Source of the DNA: Polyangiaceae bacterium
GTDB lineage: Bacteria > Myxococcota_A > Polyangia > Polyangiales > Polyangiaceae
Length of the DNA stretch: 64,000 bases
Direction: 5' to 3'
Assembly (NCBI GenBank): GCA_019637295.1
Contig: JAHBVX010000003.1
Coordinates: 248,001 to 312,000, forward strand
The position numbers and the translations under genes are program-made. The number at the start of each line of letters is the position of its first letter. Positions within the stretch are counted from its first letter, which is position 1. Below are positions 25,116-33,071 of this stretch, one piece after another. The notes under the pieces are model-generated. The model did no database searches. It had not been told where the DNA came from and saw only the letters and a program-made list of their open reading frames with translations.

Positions 25116-26534
25116 CTACTGCTTGACGAAGCTGACCGGCACCACGATGACCGCGCTGCCGCCCTCCGGTGGATCGAACTGTGCCGCCTGAGCCCGGGCC
25201 TGGACGCAGCTCACTACCGAGCCTGGGAGATTGCCGCTGGGGGAGGCCGTGACACCCTGAACCTCACCGCCTGGGCCGACCCGGATCGAGAGACGGATAC
25301 TCCCCTGGGCGTCCGGGTTCTCCGACAACCCGCGGTTATAGCAGTTGCGGAAGCCAGCGCGCATGCCGGCCACCACGCGGGAGGCGTTGCTCACGGTTCC
25401 ACCGCTGACGGCAGCGCCGCCAACGTTGGCGCTGCCCTTGGGGCCCGCGACCTTGGCCGCGGCGCCCGAGCCGGTCGTGCCATCCCCGCGGCCGGTCGAC
25501 GCGAGACCGCCGAGACCGCCACCCGCCTGGCCTGGCTTGATGGTGCCGCCGCCACCGCCAATCTTGAGGCCACCGAGGCCGCCGGCAGAGACGCCAGACC
25601 CGCTCGCTGCTGCCGCGTCGAGCGCGCTGGTCGGCACCTCGCCGCTTCGCAGCACTCCGGCGGTGGCCGGGCCGTCGCTCGACAGCGCGCCGAGCGTCGC
25701 CATCTCGAGTTGATCGAGCTCGTTCGACAGCGCGGCCGCTTGCGCTTGACTCATCGCGCCGCCGCCCGCCGCGGGGCCGCCACCCTTCGCTCCACCCCCG
25801 GCCTTGGCCGCGGCCTTCGGTGCCTCGGCGACCTGAGACGTCTCCGACGGCGACTCCTCCGTGGACTCTTCGACCGGCGGTGGCGGCGGTAGATTCTTCA
25901 GCGAATCGACCAGCCCCGCGACGCTCACCTCGTCGTCGATCACCGGATCGAGCCAGTCCGAGTAGATGGCGCCCAGCGCCAAGAAGTGCAGCAGGAACGA
26001 GAACGCCGCGATCATCGTGGTGCCCCAGTCGATGTTCGACACACCGCTGGTCACGCTGACGGGCAGCTGCGGCTTGGGCTGGATGGGCGGCGGCGTGACG
26101 AACTGAAACAGCACCGTCGTGTTGCCGATCACGACCTTGCCGCGTGAGTCTTCTGTGATGCGGATCTGATAGGCGCCCTGCGGGGTACGCCGAGCTTGCC
26201 CCTTGAGCATGCTCAGATCCGAGATGCCGGTCGGCAGCGCGATGCGCCCGGTCATTCCGTCGAGGAAGTTCAGCTGATACTCGTTGCCGATCAACTCGAA
26301 GAGGCGAAAGTTCGGCGGGACGTTCTGCGTCGCGATCACGAACATGCACTTCTCGCTCGGACCCACGGTCACGTGCGTGCGCTGCTTGATGATGCGCTCT
26401 TCGATGATCCGGCCGCCCTGGACCATGCCGATGCGGAGCACCTTGGGGCCGCTCATCGCGACGGCCCGCATCACCGCCGTCATTTGTCCGGGTCGTTGGG
26501 ATACACCGGGCTGCTGGTACGGCTGTTGAGTCAT
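25116..26534 (-). CDS. GltG/AgmX-like envelope protein with TonB-like C-terminal domain
   Basis: 472 aa from ATG 26534 behind GAGGAG. The N-terminal domain (about 30-140) is strand-rich, resembling the FHA-like domain of GltG. One transmembrane helix lies at about 170-190 (MIAAFSFLLHFLALG). A long Gly/Ala/Ser-rich periplasmic linker leads to a C-terminal AgmX/PglI (TonB-like) domain with NCYNRGL and a second Cys in SCVQAR. In M. xanthus GltG and GltJ link the inner-membrane motor to periplasmic parts of the gliding machine. This one closes the glt-like cluster. Whether this organism glides is not shown. Confidence 0.87.
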   Translation of the reverse strand: MTQQPYQQPGVSQRPGQMTAVMRAVAMSGPKVLRIGMVQGGRIIEERIIKQRTHVTVGPSEKCMFVIATQNVPPNFRLFELIGNEYQLNFLDGMTGRIALPTGISDLSMLKGQARRTPQGAYQIRITEDSRGKVVIGNTTVLFQFVTPPPIQPKPQLPVSVTSGVSNIDWGTTMIAAFSFLLHFLALGAIYSDWLDPVIDDEVSVAGLVDSLKNLPPPPPVEESTEESPSETSQVAEAPKAAAKAGGGAKGGGPAAGGGAMSQAQAAALSNELDQLEMATLGALSSDGPATAGVLRSGEVPTSALDAAAASGSGVSAGGLGGLKIGGGGGTIKPGQAGGGLGGLASTGRGDGTTGSGAAAKVAGPKGSANVGGAAVSGGTVSNASRVVAGMRAGFRNCYNRGLSENPDAQGSIRLSIRVGPGGEVQGVTASPSGNLPGSVVSCVQARAQAAQFDPPEGGSAVIVVPVSFVKQ

Positions 26535-26683
26535 CAGGCAGGGCTCCTCAGGATCGGCCAACCGCACCCACACGGGCGGCGATAGGCCGTGAGACAACAG
26601 GGGCCGCTCGAAGGTTCCGAGCGCCTGCGAAAGACTATAGCAAGGCGGCGGATCCGGCGACAACCGCGAGGGACGGGGCGGAA

Positions 26684-27247
26684 TCAGCCCGAATCGAGGG
26701 GAGCTGCCGCCCGGCCGCCAGGCCGGTCGCTGACCTGGCGCGCAGCTGCCGCGAGCAGCGCCTTCCACCGGGCGGCTCGGCGCTCGCCCCGGGCCCGCAG
26801 CGACCGCGCGATCTGGGCGCTCGCGAAGGCCCCGGCCGCGCCACCCGCGAACGCCACCGTGGCCGCGACCGTCGCCACGCTCCCGGCGGCCAGGCTGGTG
26901 GACAGGATCACCAGCGCGAGCAGCGTGCCGGATGCGAGCGACACTCGCGTGGCCGCCACGGCCACCGAGTCCCGCGGACCGAGGTCCCGCGTGGCCTCGA
27001 GTCGCAGCTCCCCGAGGGCCGCGAGCGCGTGCGCGTCACTCGGGGCCGAGTGTAGCTCGGCGAGCAGCGCCTTGAGCTCGTGGTCCTCGGGCAAGCGAGC
27101 CGCGAAGCGCGCGAGACCGCTCGAGCTGGCGACGTCGGCACCATCGTCCAGCGCGGCTCCGAGGCTCGACGAGAACCGGCGCAGCTGCCGGGCCGAGCAC
27201 AGCACCCCCAGCGCGCCGATCGCCCACGCGACGAGCGCGATCCACAT
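26684..27247 (-). CDS. Two- or three-pass membrane protein of the glt-like cluster
   Basis: 187 aa. A hydrophobic N-terminus (WIALVAWAIGALGVL), a soluble middle (about 20-95), a helical hairpin of two hydrophobic segments (about 100-145) and a basic tail (RSLRARGERRAARWK). The N-terminal anchor plus cytoplasmic loop plus hairpin recalls MotA/ExbB-type topology, but I cannot confirm membership. It lies between a small secreted protein gene and the GltG-like gene, so it is probably part of the same complex. Confidence 0.7.
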   Translation of the reverse strand: MWIALVAWAIGALGVLCSARQLRRFSSSLGAALDDGADVASSSGLARFAARLPEDHELKALLAELHSAPSDAHALAALGELRLEATRDLGPRDSVAVAATRVSLASGTLLALVILSTSLAAGSVATVAATVAFAGGAAGAFASAQIARSLRARGERRAARWKALLAAAARQVSDRPGGRAAAPLDSG

Positions 27248-27253
27248 GGAGCG

Positions 27254-27493
27254 TCAGAACGGGCTGCTGTACAGCGCCTTCTCGATGCGGTGCATGAACG
27301 GCTGGCGTAGTTCGGCGAGCGTGAGCTTGGGCTGGATCCGGCTCACATCCACAGCGGCGATCGGCTTCTGAACACGACCGACGATGGTGACCTCGCTAAT
27401 GGTCACGACGCGCCCCTTGCCCTGCGCGCCGGCCAGAGAGCAAACGGAGACGAGCGCGGCCACCAGCAACGAACTCGGGACTAACTTGCGCAT
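27254..27493 (-). CDS. Small secreted protein of the glt-like cluster
   Basis: 79 aa from ATG 27493. An AGGAGG motif lies 9 nt upstream; an in-frame GTG six bases further 5' has too short a spacing. Signal peptide to about residue 23 (SLAGAQG), then a 55-residue mature part with ISEVTIVGRVQKP, strand-like, and IEKALYSSPF at the end. Its RBS lies within the last codons of the gltE-like gene. Not recognised as a named family. Confidence 0.72.
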   Translation of the reverse strand: MRKLVPSSLLVAALVSVCSLAGAQGKGRVVTISEVTIVGRVQKPIAAVDVSRIQPKLTLAELRQPFMHRIEKALYSSPF

Positions 27494-27495
27494 GT

Positions 27496-28860
27496 TCACT
27501 TACCTCCTGGGTCGGGTAGCTTGCCGGTCGAGCCGCCGGGGGGTGTGGACGGCGTGCTGCTCGCGGGCTTCGACTTGGGCTTCTCCGCCTCGATCACGGC
27601 CTTCTTCGTCTTGGCGCGGGTGATGAGCTCGTCGGTGTCGTCCCGCTCCCCGGGCTTGGAGCGCGGCTTCATCTGCTTGTACTTCTCCAGCTCGGCGATG
27701 GCCTTGTCCACGGCCTGGATCGGCGTCATGCCCGGCACGCTCTCCCCGCTGAACAGATAGAGCAGGCCCAAGTTGTAGTGGACCTCCGCGAGCTGGGGGT
27801 CTTTGCTCGCCACCCAGTCCAGCTCCTTCTTGGCCTCGGTCACCTTCCCGAGCAGGCGGTAGGCGTCGCCCAGGTTCAAGCGCGCGAGCAGGTGGTCCTT
27901 GTCGTACTTGAGGGCACCTTCGAGCAGCTGCGCCGCCTCCGCCGCGTTGCCGGCCTCGAGGTAGTAGCTGGCGAGGTGCACGCGCGCTTCGACCAGATCC
28001 GGGCGAAGCTTGGCCGCCCGCGATAGATCCTCCATCGCGCCCTTGCGGTTGCTCTGTTCCTTGTGGATCAGCCCGCGCAGCAGCAGGGCCTCGGCGTTCT
28101 CGCGATCCCGCGCGGGGTTCTCGTCGCCGAGACCCTCGAGCACGGCTTGTAGCGTGTACAGGGCCAGGTCCAGGCGGCGCCGGCGATAGTGGTCGCGGGC
28201 GATGGTGACCATTGCCGGGCGGTAGTCCGGGTTCTTCTTCAGGGCGTCGCGAGCTTGGCGCTGCGCTTCGCCCGAGTCCCCTTGGATACTCTTGACCTCG
28301 GCCATCGCCGCCGGCACCGCGGCGCTCTTGGGCATCTTGGCGAGCTTGCCGTTCAGGAAGCTCTCCGCTTCGCTGACCTTGCCCGTGCGCGCCTGCAGGA
28401 CCGCGTAGGCCACGATGGCGGGCTCGTAGTCCGGCACGACGTTGATCGCTTGCTGGAACGAGCTGAGCGCACCGGCGACCTCACCGAGCCGCTCGCGCAC
28501 CACGCCGAGCGAGTAGAAGGCCTGGTAAGCCTTGCTGTCCGCCTGGGTGGCTTGCGTGAACTGCTGGCGCGCGCCGGCCAGATCCCCCGCCTGAAACGCC
28601 TGCATCCCCGCCTGATAGGCAGCAGAGGCTTGCGCGTTCATCTTGGGTCGGTTGGTGGCCGCCTCCCCACTCGAGGGCGCGTCGGTCACGGCGTACTGCT
28701 GGCCACCCGGGCCGTACACCGCGCCCGGTCCACCGCCGGGCGGCGTGTCCACCCGCGAGCCGTCCGGCACCTTGGCGCCCTCGCCCCCGCGGCCACCGCC
28801 GCAGGCAGCCGAGCCCAGCGCGAGGAGCAGGGCGAGTGAAGCAATGGGTAGTCGAAGCAT
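27496..28860 (-). CDS. TPR-repeat lipoprotein, GltE/AglT-like
   Basis: 454 aa from ATG 28860, which has GAGGAG 10 nt upstream. Signal peptide and lipobox with Cys20, a Gly/Pro-rich linker, then at least six tetratricopeptide repeats from about residue 80 to 380 (for example AAYQAGMQAFQAGDLAGA and AFYSLGVVRERLGEVAGA), and a Lys/Pro-rich tail. AglT/GltE is a TPR lipoprotein of the M. xanthus gliding machine. The gene order GltC-GltD-GltE-GltG supports the assignment. Confidence 0.85.
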   Translation of the reverse strand: MLRLPIASLALLLALGSAACGGGRGGEGAKVPDGSRVDTPPGGGPGAVYGPGGQQYAVTDAPSSGEAATNRPKMNAQASAAYQAGMQAFQAGDLAGARQQFTQATQADSKAYQAFYSLGVVRERLGEVAGALSSFQQAINVVPDYEPAIVAYAVLQARTGKVSEAESFLNGKLAKMPKSAAVPAAMAEVKSIQGDSGEAQRQARDALKKNPDYRPAMVTIARDHYRRRRLDLALYTLQAVLEGLGDENPARDRENAEALLLRGLIHKEQSNRKGAMEDLSRAAKLRPDLVEARVHLASYYLEAGNAAEAAQLLEGALKYDKDHLLARLNLGDAYRLLGKVTEAKKELDWVASKDPQLAEVHYNLGLLYLFSGESVPGMTPIQAVDKAIAELEKYKQMKPRSKPGERDDTDELITRAKTKKAVIEAEKPKSKPASSTPSTPPGGSTGKLPDPGGK

Positions 28861-28874
28861 CACGGTCCCGCTCC

Positions 28875-31800
28875 TCACTGGGTTAGCACCGGCAACGGGG
28901 ACGGCATCCCCTTGGGCTCGGGGGACGTGACCTGGCCGGGCCGCATCCGCTGGAACATGCCCTCGGTGTAGTTGAGGTCTTTGACCCTACCCGCGTGCGC
29001 CTTCATCTTCGCCTCTCCGATCACGTCCGTGAGAAACGCCAGGCGTCGGATCCCGTGGGTCACCGCGGGGTTCGAGACGCTGTAGCGCCGCGCGAGCACG
29101 ATGGCGTTGCCGTAGCGGTCCACGACGATCTCGTCAGCCGCGTCGAGTTCCTTGTCGCGAGCATCCCGCCAGGCCTGCTGCACCTTGACGCGCACGGCGT
29201 CGGCCTTCTCTTGCAGGTCGGGGTTGTCGCTCTCCTCCGCCTTGCGCAGCGTATCTTCCGTCTTCTTGTCGAACATCTGCAGCTCGGGCGGCCGCGTGTT
29301 GTACAGACCCGTTCGCAGCGAGTCGTAGACCGTACCCTGGCGCGCGATGGCGACGGTGCTCCACTCCGGGGAGACGTACTTGTCCACGATGGCCTGGAGC
29401 TTGTCGTACCACTGCTTCGCTTCCACAGCGTTCTTTCGGTACGCCTGGATCACGGTCACCGCGGTGCCCTTGTACTTGTGCTTGGGCGTGTTGCCGTAGT
29501 CCCAGGCCTTCTCTAGGTCCTGGTCCACCATGGTGAACGCCCCATGGGCCGCCATGCTGGCCTCGGCCGAGCCCACCGCCGTCGACTTGCCGTCCTTGGT
29601 CGGAGCGACCTGTCGATACGAGTCATAGGCGGCGATGGTGTTCTGCCACCACTTGTTGGTGTCGTTCTGGTTCGACGCGCGCTTCATCTTGGCAGTGTGA
29701 TAGGCCGCGTGAACCACCCACTGCGCCGCGGCCGTGTTGTTGCGGTTGGCGGTGTAGTAGTTGGTCATCGCGTTCTGCGCGTTGCGTCGGGCGTTCTGAT
29801 TGGCGCCCGTGTCCGGCGAGAACTCGTCCCACTTCTTGAGCTCGCTGCTCGCGATGGTGAAGTCCGCCTCCGCCAGCTCCTTGGGCGACGCTCCCAGGTC
29901 CTTGAACCGGTTACGGGCCTTGGCCATGCCGCTCTGGTCGCCCAAGCTGCCGTACAGGGCGAGGGCCTGGCGCGCGGCCTCGCGCCGAGCGTCCGGCGCG
30001 AAGTGGTTCACGCTGCTGATCTTGTCGAAGGTCTCGGCTGCCTTGGGGTAGTCGAAGAACAGCACGTACGAGCCCGCGAGGGCGTCGTAGGCGGTCTTGA
30101 GGAACTTGACCCGCTCTTCGTACTTCTTGGGCTGGGGCGGCGTGGGCGGCTTCGCGGTCTTGTCGCCGTCCTTCAGGCTCGCCATCATCGTGTCGCTGCC
30201 GTACTTCGAGATGAACAGCTCGTACATCTCGATGGCCTTGTCGTACTCGCCCACCTGCTTGTAGGCGTAGGCGCCGTTCATCACCGCCTCGGGCGCTTCG
30301 TCGCGGGCCGGCGCGGCTTCGAGCGCGGTGCGGTAGGCCGCCGCTGCCTCGCGCCAGGTCTTCCGGCGCTCGGGGCCGTCGGGCATCTTCTCGGCCTTCT
30401 CGAACAGCCGGGCGGCTTCGAAGTAAGCTGCCGTCTCGATCACCGGTTTGCGCTTGCTCTGCTCCTTGGCGGTCGACTCCGCGTCGTAGGCGCAGCTCTT
30501 GCCCTTCGCGAGCTCGGTGGCCGCCTTGGCGTCGCCCTCGAGCGCGGCCATGTCGATCAGGCGCTCCCAGGAGCGGAAGCCCCACTCGTTCTTGCCGCAG
30601 TTCTGGTCGTACAGCGGCTTGAAGCGGACGCGGGCCTGCTCGAAGCTGCCGTACAGGTAGTGGTAGTCGGCGGACTGGAATGCGTAGAGCAAGCCGTTCT
30701 GCTTGGGATCCCGGTCCGCGGCGACCCGCGCGTTGTACTCGTCGCGAGCCTTGACCGCCTCGAGCACGAACGACGGAACCGGGTCCTTGCGGACCTTCTT
30801 CTGATCCCCTTCCCCATCGAACTGCACCTCCGTGCGCTCCTCGATGCCCCGGGATCCGTTCGAGTCACGGAACACGCGATGCTGGTCCTCGAGCACCTTG
30901 TCCGCGATGGTGACCACGTAGTACGCGGCGGGCTGCTGGTACTTGTCGTCCTCGTTGGAGTCGCGCACGGCGCGTGCCGCTTCGTTCGCCGCGGCCACCT
31001 CCTTGGCGTCCGGCGTGCGCTCGATGGCGACCTGCAGCACGACGACCCAGTAGCGCGCGTCCGCCAACCAGAAGCGGCTGTCGTAGGCGTCGAGCGCGTT
31101 CGGGTCCTGGGCCAGGTAGGCGCCCCAGCCGGTCTCGGCCAGGCGGTACTCTTCGATCGACTTCTCGATCAGCGTCTTCTGCTCGCCGGCGTCACTGCGC
31201 TCGAGCGCCTGATTGTAGAACGCTCGGGCCTGGTTGGTGTGATCCGCCGCGGCGCGACGGAGCCCGCCCTTCACTAGCGCTTCGGCCTGGGCGAGGGCCT
31301 CGGGGTCGTCCTTGTTGGCGTCGGTCCAGGGCGTGGCGCCCACGTATTGAGCCAGCTTGGTGCGCGACTCCAGCGCCTTGGAGTTGTACTCCGCCTTCGC
31401 GGCGGAGCCCTCGGGCGCGAGCCGCGCCAGCTGGTCGTACAGGTCCGCGACCTTGTTCTGCATGACCGGCGCGTCGCGATCCATCGGGAACTTCTTGAGC
31501 GTCAGCTCGAGCATCGCGATGGCGTTGCGATTCTGCGTGATCTCGATGTACTCCTGCGCGAGGGCTTTGTAGATCTCGACCGTCCACTTCTTGTCCTGAG
31601 GGATGAGCTGTGGGTCCTGAACGCGCTGGATGCCGATCGCCATCTTGGTCTCGGCGATGAGCGGGTCCGTCTCGAGATCGAGCACGTCGTTGCGGGCGAT
31701 GTACGGGTCGTTCGCCGGCGGACCCTCGAAGTCGACATAGGTGAGCGACCCGGCGATGTAAGTGAACGCCTCGGTGCGGAAGTCCGCGCCCGGATCCCCC

Positions 31801-33071
31801 GTCTTGGCCTCCATCTCGTCCGTGTAGTGCAGCAGCTTGACGAACCAATCCGTAGCGGTGTGGTAGCGCTGTTGTTTGAAGTAGGTCCACGCCTGCTTGT
31901 AGAGCGACACGCCATACAGGGGCGGCTTGTCGTACGCGAGCGCCTGATCGTACGCGCTGATGGCGCGATTGAGGTTGTAAGGTCCGCCCTTGGGGTCGAT
32001 CTGATCGAAGTGGTAGTTGCCGAGCTGCCACCAGACCTCCGCCAGATAGCGAGGCTCTTCTCCGGCGCGCAGCAGCTGGGGAATGGGCTTGCAGCTCGTG
32101 GGATACGGGTCCTTGTAGCTGAGCTCTTCCTCATCCGTACCGAGGGGCGCCTGCTTGGGCTTGGGGGCCGGGCGCCGCGCCCCGAGCTTGCCCGCCTGAT
32201 CGAGCGGGATGGGATGCTTGTTGTACCAGTCGTTCCAGAACTTCTCGTCGTGGTCCTGGGGCAACGGCTGCAAGAGGATCTTGCTGGCGTCCGCCGGGTC
32301 CGCCTTGACCTGGTAGCGATCGTTGCACACCAGCGCACGCCAGGCTTGCTGCCCCTCTTCGAGGCGAGCCGAGTCCGTGTAGGCGTGACCGAGGAAGTAG
32401 TGGACCGCCGCGATCTCTTCGTAGGCGGGGTACTCGTCGATGATGCGGCGGTACAAGGCGATGGCGGGCTCGAGCCCGACGGCGACGTCCGAATCTTGAC
32501 TCTCGCGGCCGCGCTCCTCGTACAGCGCCGCGAGCCGAAACATGGCGTCGGGCGTGGCGACGGGGTGCGCGTTGTCCCCGCTGTACAACACGATGAACTT
32601 CTCCAGCCGCCCGATGGCCTCATCGCGGGCGCGGACCAGCTCCTTGCGCTCGATCGCGATCTCGCGGTCCAGCGTGGTGAGCACGCGACGGCGACGTTCT
32701 TCGTAGTGATGGCGGACGATCTTGGTCAGCGTGTCACGGAAGTGCTTGGCGCCCTTCTCGTAGTCCTTGGCCTCGCGCTGCAGGATCTCGAGCGCCTTGA
32801 CCTGCCGCGCGGACGGCGGCGGCGGCGGCGGAGCGCCCTGCTTGAGCTTCGGCACCGTCGGAGGCGCGGTGGCCGGCGCGGGCGCCGCCGGAGCCGTGGC
32901 CGTGGGCGGCGCGGTGGCCGTGGGCGGCGCGGTGGCCGTGGGCGGCGCGGTGGTCGCCGGCTTGGGGGCGGGGGTGGTCTGGGCCACGGCCACGACGGGC
33001 ACCGCCGCCACCAAGAGCGCGATCAGGCTGACCTGACGGCGCACGCTTCGAATCGAGACCCGGGTGGTCAT
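28875..33071 (-). CDS. Very large periplasmic TPR protein, GltD/AgmU-like
   Basis: 1398 aa from ATG 33071 with GGAGG 6 nt upstream; the ATG overlaps the gltC-like stop codon (ATGA). Signal peptide to about residue 30 (VVAVAQ), a Pro/Thr/Ala linker encoded by an 18-bp tandem repeat, a helical region with coiled-coil character (about 90-160), then TPR-like repeats over about 1000 residues (for example AIALYRRIIDEYPAYEEIAA and VMNGAYAYKQVGEYDKAIEMYELFI). AgmU/GltD of M. xanthus is a similarly large periplasmic TPR protein of the gliding apparatus. It is the longest gene here. Confidence 0.87.
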   Translation of the reverse strand: MTTRVSIRSVRRQVSLIALLVAAVPVVAVAQTTPAPKPATTAPPTATAPPTATAPPTATAPAAPAPATAPPTVPKLKQGAPPPPPPSARQVKALEILQREAKDYEKGAKHFRDTLTKIVRHHYEERRRRVLTTLDREIAIERKELVRARDEAIGRLEKFIVLYSGDNAHPVATPDAMFRLAALYEERGRESQDSDVAVGLEPAIALYRRIIDEYPAYEEIAAVHYFLGHAYTDSARLEEGQQAWRALVCNDRYQVKADPADASKILLQPLPQDHDEKFWNDWYNKHPIPLDQAGKLGARRPAPKPKQAPLGTDEEELSYKDPYPTSCKPIPQLLRAGEEPRYLAEVWWQLGNYHFDQIDPKGGPYNLNRAISAYDQALAYDKPPLYGVSLYKQAWTYFKQQRYHTATDWFVKLLHYTDEMEAKTGDPGADFRTEAFTYIAGSLTYVDFEGPPANDPYIARNDVLDLETDPLIAETKMAIGIQRVQDPQLIPQDKKWTVEIYKALAQEYIEITQNRNAIAMLELTLKKFPMDRDAPVMQNKVADLYDQLARLAPEGSAAKAEYNSKALESRTKLAQYVGATPWTDANKDDPEALAQAEALVKGGLRRAAADHTNQARAFYNQALERSDAGEQKTLIEKSIEEYRLAETGWGAYLAQDPNALDAYDSRFWLADARYWVVVLQVAIERTPDAKEVAAANEAARAVRDSNEDDKYQQPAAYYVVTIADKVLEDQHRVFRDSNGSRGIEERTEVQFDGEGDQKKVRKDPVPSFVLEAVKARDEYNARVAADRDPKQNGLLYAFQSADYHYLYGSFEQARVRFKPLYDQNCGKNEWGFRSWERLIDMAALEGDAKAATELAKGKSCAYDAESTAKEQSKRKPVIETAAYFEAARLFEKAEKMPDGPERRKTWREAAAAYRTALEAAPARDEAPEAVMNGAYAYKQVGEYDKAIEMYELFISKYGSDTMMASLKDGDKTAKPPTPPQPKKYEERVKFLKTAYDALAGSYVLFFDYPKAAETFDKISSVNHFAPDARREAARQALALYGSLGDQSGMAKARNRFKDLGASPKELAEADFTIASSELKKWDEFSPDTGANQNARRNAQNAMTNYYTANRNNTAAAQWVVHAAYHTAKMKRASNQNDTNKWWQNTIAAYDSYRQVAPTKDGKSTAVGSAEASMAAHGAFTMVDQDLEKAWDYGNTPKHKYKGTAVTVIQAYRKNAVEAKQWYDKLQAIVDKYVSPEWSTVAIARQGTVYDSLRTGLYNTRPPELQMFDKKTEDTLRKAEESDNPDLQEKADAVRVKVQQAWRDARDKELDAADEIVVDRYGNAIVLARRYSVSNPAVTHGIRRLAFLTDVIGEAKMKAHAGRVKDLNYTEGMFQRMRPGQVTSPEPKGMPSPLPVLTQ
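32896..32953. repeat. 18-bp tandem repeat (three copies) inside the gltD-like gene
   Basis: Three perfect copies of an 18-bp unit encode PPTATA repeats in the linker after the signal peptide. In-frame slippage here would only change linker length. Confidence 0.9.
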